From positions 1-64,000 of the forward strand of contig CACLKP010000001.1 of NCBI GenBank assembly GCA_902607585.1: a stretch of DNA of 64,000 bases, written 5' to 3'. A program made the position numbers and the translations under genes. The DNA comes from an uncultured Pelagibacteraceae bacterium. GTDB lineage: Bacteria > Pseudomonadota > Alphaproteobacteria > Pelagibacterales > Pelagibacteraceae. Numbering within the stretch: the first letter of the stretch is position 1; each line of letters opens with the position of its first letter. Positions 60,361 through 64,000 of this stretch are shown in pieces. Below the pieces are notes generated by a model. The model had not been told where the DNA came from. It saw only the letters and a program-made list of their open reading frames with translations, and searched no databases.

Positions 60361-60812
60361 GATCGAGTAATAAAAAAAAAACAGCAGATTATTACAAACT
60401 ATTTAAGCCCCAGTTAACACCACGGAAAATGTTAGAGATGGGTGTGTTTGGTGGTTCTTATTTTAATAATAAAATAAAAGAATATCCAAAATCATGGTTT
60501 AAAAATGCAAAACTGAGTAAAACTTTTGATGTAGAAAAAAACCGATTTAAAGTTAAAGCAGGTTTATCAAGAAAAGAATGGATGGATAAAGGATGGATTT
60601 ATAAAGAGGATCCTCTTGGTTGGTTTCAATGGTATTGCAGATTTAAAAACGGAAGACGCATTCCTCATATAGACGAAATTCAAATTAAAAGATGGAAAGC
60701 TTTCAAAAGACACGTAACGGCAATAAAAAAAAACTGTGAACCAGGCGATATTTATTGCAGAAGAAGACAAAGACAAGCAATTTTGCAATGGGCTTATAAT
60801 CCTTACATTTAA
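60357..60812 (+). CDS. Conserved hypothetical basic protein
   Basis: The 151-residue protein is soluble, strongly basic and aromatic-rich. A core D-P-L-G-W-F-Q-W-Y-C-R-F (residues about 84-95), an R-R-I-P-H-I-D-E-I-Q-I-K-R-W segment (100-113) and a C-terminal C-x5-Y-C-R-R-R-Q-R-Q-A-I-L-Q-W-A-Y pattern look conserved. I do not recognise a named family. Arg/Lys density suggests nucleic-acid or phosphate-ligand binding. It overlaps the DoxX gene by ATGA and precedes terC by 25 bp. Confidence 0.75.
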   Translation: MRSSNKKKTADYYKLFKPQLTPRKMLEMGVFGGSYFNNKIKEYPKSWFKNAKLSKTFDVEKNRFKVKAGLSRKEWMDKGWIYKEDPLGWFQWYCRFKNGRRIPHIDEIQIKRWKAFKRHVTAIKKNCEPGDIYCRRRQRQAILQWAYNPYI

Positions 60813-60837
60813 GTGATAGACTTAAACACAATATAAA

Positions 60838-61449
60838 GTGCTAGAAGAAACAGTAATATTTATTCAAATTATTTTTATAGACATAGTCATGGCTGCAGAT
60901 AATGCCATTATTATTGGCATGATCGCAGCAAATTTTGCACCAAAAAACAGAAGACAAATTATTATGTGGGGTGTTTTTGCTGCATTTATTTTCAGAGTTA
61001 TATTTGCTTTTTCCGCAACTTTTTTATTTCAATTTGCTTTTATTAAATTAATTGGTGGAATACTTCTTCTATGGATAGTTAATGAACTTAGACAAGATTT
61101 GTTTACTGTTAAAAAAATAAAATCTCCAACCAAACAATCTAAAGAACCCTCTTTTAGAAGTGGAGTTTATAAAGTTTTAATTGCTGATATTACTTTAAGT
61201 TTCGATAATGTTTTAGGAGTAGCTGGAGCGGCGAAAGAACACTATTTACTATTATTATTTGGTTTAGTTTTGTCAGTAATCTTAGTGGGAGCTTTAGCTT
61301 CATATTTTGCAAAATATATTCAAGACCACAAATGGGTTGGGTACGTAGGTCTAGCTGTAATTTTATTAGTAGCCGTACAATTAATTATAGGTGGTTTGAT
61401 TGGATACGAAGTACTAACAATCAACGAGCCTTTTGCTTCTTGGTTTTAA
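60838..61449 (+). CDS. TerC/YjbE family membrane protein
   Basis: The 203-residue protein uses a GTG start at 60838. It has about seven hydrophobic helices and the TerC motifs I-F-I-D-I-V-M-A-A-D-N-A near 12-23 and D-I-T-L-S-F-D-N-V near 116-124, whose paired Asp residues bind metal. YjbE/YkoY-type TerC proteins export manganese or other divalent cations. The substrate is inferred from the family. Confidence 0.88.
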   Translation: MLEETVIFIQIIFIDIVMAADNAIIIGMIAANFAPKNRRQIIMWGVFAAFIFRVIFAFSATFLFQFAFIKLIGGILLLWIVNELRQDLFTVKKIKSPTKQSKEPSFRSGVYKVLIADITLSFDNVLGVAGAAKEHYLLLLFGLVLSVILVGALASYFAKYIQDHKWVGYVGLAVILLVAVQLIIGGLIGYEVLTINEPFASWF

Positions 61450-61465
61450 TTCGAGCAGACTATAA

Positions 61466-61786
61466 TTATTTTGGCATTTTAGTTGCACCAGTTTCCATAT
61501 AAACAACTTTTCCATCTTTATATTTATAGTAAGTCATTACAGCTTCTTTATTTCCATCTTTATAACTTGTAAAAGCATGCCCGAATCCAACTTCATCATT
61601 TTCAAAAAGCACTCTAACTTTTTCCATTTGGACGTCTTTCATGCCTAGCCATTTTAAAATATCTTGTTTACCTAGTTTTTTTCCAGATGCGTGCATTAAA
61701 AATTGATAATCATCATGTATCAACTTTTCTCCAGCAGCAACGTCTCCATCGTTAACTATTTTTGCCATTTTTTCTATTATCGACAT
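61466..61786 (-). CDS. SnoaL/NTF2-like protein
   Basis: The 106-residue protein has an NTF2-like pattern: an N-terminal helix, H-D-D-Y-Q-F near 24-29, a G-K-x-L-G-K-Q-D-I-L-K-W-L helix near 35-47 and mixed beta strands ending Y-K-Y-K-D-G-K-V-V-Y-M-E-T. It is soluble, of a type often annotated as nuclear transport factor 2 family. No catalytic motif is obvious. AAAGGA precedes the ATG. It probably shares a transcript with the next small protein on the same strand. Confidence 0.8.
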   Translation of the reverse strand: MSIIEKMAKIVNDGDVAAGEKLIHDDYQFLMHASGKKLGKQDILKWLGMKDVQMEKVRVLFENDEVGFGHAFTSYKDGNKEAVMTYYKYKDGKVVYMETGATKMPK

Positions 61787-61816
61787 ATTTCTTTCCTTTA
61801 GTTGTTTTATTAATCT

Positions 61817-62113
61817 TTATAGATTAACTTTACTCAATTCATACATTTGAACAACTTCGATACATTCATCGAAAATAGGTTTTGCTATCGGATTATTACC
61901 TGAAGCGAACTTCTTCATTTCTTCTTCATTATGAACTGAGACTTTAAACATAACATAACTTTTATCTGGTGCTATTGCTGGAACTGTTTTTTCAACATGA
62001 GCAATAGTTTTTCTTACTGCCATTCCTTCATCTGATTGCATAAATCCCATAAACTTTTCAAATTTTCCTTCGCCAGATTTAAGTTTTGCTATTGCAAGCA
62101 TTTCTTTTTCCAT
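61817..62113 (-). CDS. Small soluble protein of unknown function (ferredoxin-like fold pattern)
   Basis: The 98-residue protein reads beta-alpha-beta-beta-alpha-beta: a strand with M-L-A-I-A-K-L-K, a helix with F-E-K-F-M-G-F, strands with A-H-V-E-K-T-V and Y-V-M-F-K-V-S-V, and a C-terminal E-V-V-Q-M-Y-E-L. That is the pattern of dimeric alpha-beta-barrel or DUF3764-like proteins. AAGGGGAAA lies just before the ATG. It is 30 bp upstream of the NTF2-like gene, so the two may form a small stress or metabolite-response unit. Confidence 0.7.
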   Translation of the reverse strand: MEKEMLAIAKLKSGEGKFEKFMGFMQSDEGMAVRKTIAHVEKTVPAIAPDKSYVMFKVSVHNEEEMKKFASGNNPIAKPIFDECIEVVQMYELSKVNL

Positions 62114-62177
62114 ATTTTCCCCCTTTTTTTTATTCTTTTAATGCTAAGTGAATACTTATTGAATAGCAAATAAAAAA

Positions 62178-63683
62178 TCAAAATATACTGTTACTTGAAG
62201 TTTTATGTTTTTGAAGATCGGAAGTGACTTCAACGTTTAGCTTATGAAGTTCTGATTTACTCATTTGTTTTAGATTCTGAACATCTTCTAAAAATCTTTC
62301 AGATTCTTTTTGATCAACAATATTAGCCGTAAGTGTTTTAAACTTATTAATATAATTTTCTCTCTTAAATGGTTTTTTTCCATTAGGATGAGCATCAGCA
62401 ATACCAAGTTGATCTTCTATTTTTGAACCATCCTTCATTTTTATGATTACACGCCCTCCAAAACATTTTTTCTTCGGATTAGGATCGTGATATTTTTTTG
62501 TCCATTTTTTATCCTCAAAAGTCTTAATTTTTTTCCAAAGTTCAATTGTACTCTTTTTGTTTGATCTTTCGGAAGTATAAGAGTTGATATGATGCCAATT
62601 CCCATCTTCTAATGCTACTGCAAAAATATACATAATAGAATGGTCTAGTGTTTCTCTACTAGCATTTGGGTCCATTTTTTGTGGATCATTCGCGCCTGTA
62701 CCAATTACTTTGTGAGTATGATGACTTGTATGAATTTCAATTTTTTTGATATTGGAAGTATTATTAATTTTTTTATTTAAGCTTCTGGCTAAATCTATCC
62801 ATGCCTGCGCTTGATATTCTGCTGAATGTTCTTTGGTATAAGTTTCTAAAATAGCTTTTTTTTCCTCATTAATTTTTGGCAAAGGAACAGTATATTTTGC
62901 TTTAGGTCCAGAAAGTACATAAGCAATTACGCTATCTTCCCCTTCGTATATCGGACTCGGAGAACCCTCTCCTCTCATTGCTCTATCTACTGCTTCAATT
63001 GCTAGCTTGCCGGCATGTGATGGAGCAAACGCTTTCCAACTTGAAATTTGCCCCTTTCTCGATTGCCTTGTAGAAATTGTTGTATGTAAAGCTTGTTGAA
63101 TTGATTGATAAATTGTTTTTGTATCAAGTTTTAATAATGAACCAAGTCCTGCAGCAACACTGGGGCCTAAGTGAGCAATATGATCAATTTTATGTTTGTG
63201 TAAACAAATACCCTTAACTAAATTTACCTGAATTTCATATCCTGTAATAATTCCTCTAATCAAATCCATACCTGATAAATTTTTTTGTTGAGCTACCGCT
63301 AAGATCGGAGGAATATTATCTCCCGGATGACTATAATCAGATGCCAAAAAAGTATCATGAAAATCTAATTCTCTTACAGCAGTTCCGTTTGCCCAAGCTG
63401 CCCACTCACAATGAAATCTCTGATTCGAATTAATGCCAAAAACGGTTGCGCCATGCTCTCTTGGATGAGCCAAAGCCATATCTCTTGCTGAACTCACTGG
63501 TTTTCTTTGAAGAGAAGCTATTGCTACTGCAGCATTATCTATAATTCTATTAATAACCATATCAACGGCTTCTGCATTTAAAGGTGCATTATCTGAAGCT
63601 ATCTCAGCCATTTTCCATGCTAGCTGGTCTGCTTTTTTTAACTTTGCCGTTGAAGGATAAACTTTTACTTTAATTTTTCTCAA
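62178..63683 (-). CDS. prpD: MmgE/PrpD family protein (2-methylcitrate dehydratase-like)
   Basis: The 501-residue protein has MmgE/PrpD features: R-E-L-D-F-H-D-T-F near 105-113, H-P-G-D-N-I-P-P near 118-125, a [14 protein letters not shown] near 168-181 and [11 protein letters not shown] near 217-227. PrpD dehydrates 2-methylcitrate in propionate catabolism. It follows an aconitase-family gene by 14 bp, the pairing expected for the methylcitrate cycle, but prpB and prpC are not in this window. Confidence 0.85.
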   Translation of the reverse strand: MRKIKVKVYPSTAKLKKADQLAWKMAEIASDNAPLNAEAVDMVINRIIDNAAVAIASLQRKPVSSARDMALAHPREHGATVFGINSNQRFHCEWAAWANGTAVRELDFHDTFLASDYSHPGDNIPPILAVAQQKNLSGMDLIRGIITGYEIQVNLVKGICLHKHKIDHIAHLGPSVAAGLGSLLKLDTKTIYQSIQQALHTTISTRQSRKGQISSWKAFAPSHAGKLAIEAVDRAMRGEGSPSPIYEGEDSVIAYVLSGPKAKYTVPLPKINEEKKAILETYTKEHSAEYQAQAWIDLARSLNKKINNTSNIKKIEIHTSHHTHKVIGTGANDPQKMDPNASRETLDHSIMYIFAVALEDGNWHHINSYTSERSNKKSTIELWKKIKTFEDKKWTKKYHDPNPKKKCFGGRVIIKMKDGSKIEDQLGIADAHPNGKKPFKRENYINKFKTLTANIVDQKESERFLEDVQNLKQMSKSELHKLNVEVTSDLQKHKTSSNSIF

Positions 63684-63697
63684 TTTTCTTTCCCATT

Positions 63698-64000
63698 TTA
63701 TAATATATTTCTTAAAACATATTGGAGAATTCCGCCATTCTTATAATATTCAATTTCATTTGCGGTATCAATTCTACATAACAGTTTTATCCTTTTGCTC
63801 ACTCCATCTGCATATTTAATTTCACAATCAACTTCTTGCCTAGGTCTTACGCCTTTTTCAATATCAATGATGGTAAATAGTTCAGAGCCTTTTATATTTA
63901 ATTTTTTTCTGTCAAATCCTTCTTTAAATTGAAGTGGAAGCACTCCCATGCCAACTAAATTTGAACGATGTATTCTTTCAAAACTCTCGGCTATAACTGC
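63698..64000 (-). CDS. acnA: Aconitate hydratase, C-terminal part (runs off the window)
   Basis: The minus-strand frame is open from the window edge to 63698, 100 residues. It reads [22 protein letters not shown], the hallmark of aconitase domain 4 with the substrate-binding S-x-R-x-x-R-x-N-L region, and ends [13 protein letters not shown]. The enzyme interconverts citrate and isocitrate, or hydrates 2-methylaconitate in AcnD. The pairing with prpD leaves either option open. Confidence 0.93.
   Translation of the reverse strand, partial: AVIAESFERIHRSNLVGMGVLPLQFKEGFDRKKLNIKGSELFTIIDIEKGVRPRQEVDCEIKYADGVSKRIKLLCRIDTANEIEYYKNGGILQYVLRNIL

Noticed and set aside
1-64000. tRNA, rRNA, CRISPR, insertion sequence or prophage
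   Set aside because: No cloverleaf with a T-arm consensus, no spaced direct repeats, no transposase, integrase or phage structural gene was found.

Overview
The window looks like a streamlined marine alphaproteobacterial chromosome of the SAR11 (Pelagibacterales) or AEGEAN-169/HIMB59 type. The DNA is strongly AT-rich and genes are packed with 1-30 bp gaps or ATGA/TAATG overlaps. No stretch over 300 bases lacks a gene. I see no insertion sequence, prophage, CRISPR array, tRNA or rRNA. The content (glycine betaine transport, carnitine and dimethylglycine catabolism, bhmT behind SAM riboswitches, formate dehydrogenase, many EamA permeases) fits an oligotroph living on methylated amines and one-carbon units. 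The exact lineage is inference.

Layout. 1-2.1 kb: end of yjbQ, cutA, an SMR transporter, then two tandem paralogous small membrane proteins with structured leader and spacer RNA, and a GFA-type protein. 2.2-6.1 kb: a TauD-like dioxygenase, a phosphonate-type HD protein and a GMC dehydrogenase in a row, then pcm and acyP. 6.1-8.1 kb: agmatinase-family enzyme and an EamA permease. 8.1-18.5 kb: a gamma-butyrobetaine/carnitine island with thioesterase, cdhC, a 2OG oxygenase, a class II aldolase, cdhA, an FrhB-like flavoprotein, an SDR, proXWV, and gamma-butyrobetaine hydroxylase. 18.5-28.1 kb: an eight-gene minus-strand operon (dimethylglycine/sarcosine dehydrogenase, DmdA-like protein, EamA, TmpA-like dioxygenase, 3-HIBADH-like enzyme, ALDH, IMPase-like enzyme, GDPD) with a TmpB-like HD oxygenase diverging from its head. 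Together the two islands can turn gamma-butyrobetaine, carnitine and possibly trimethylaminoethylphosphonate into glycine betaine, then towards glycine and methyl-THF.

28.7-33.3 kb: sulfur genes (thioredoxin-like protein, cysE, cysK, rhodanese, two YeeE/YedE halves) and bhmT. The bhmT leader carries a sigma70 promoter, a SAM-II-like aptamer with intrinsic terminator and antiterminator, and a SAM-V-like pseudoknot at the Shine-Dalgarno. 33.3-38.6 kb: DUF255 thioredoxin-domain protein, EamA and MFS permeases. 38.6-49 kb: molybdenum cofactor genes (moaE, moaD, moaA, moeA, moaC, mobA) divergent from a formate dehydrogenase operon (NifU-like, HPP, fdhD, fused NuoE-NuoF beta subunit, alpha subunit). 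moaC and the beta subunit are each split by a frameshift as written.

49-56.1 kb: FAD oxidoreductase, TspO, SDR, an overlooked 56-residue membrane protein, then an SDR and the cfa/DUF1365/FAD-oxidase/DUF3833 lipid-modification cluster. 56.1-59.4 kb: pxpBC plus EamA, divergent from pxpA. 59.5-61.4 kb: TPR lipid- or envelope-associated protein, DoxX, a conserved hypothetical and TerC. 61.5-64 kb: two small stress-type proteins, PrpD-like protein and the end of aconitase.
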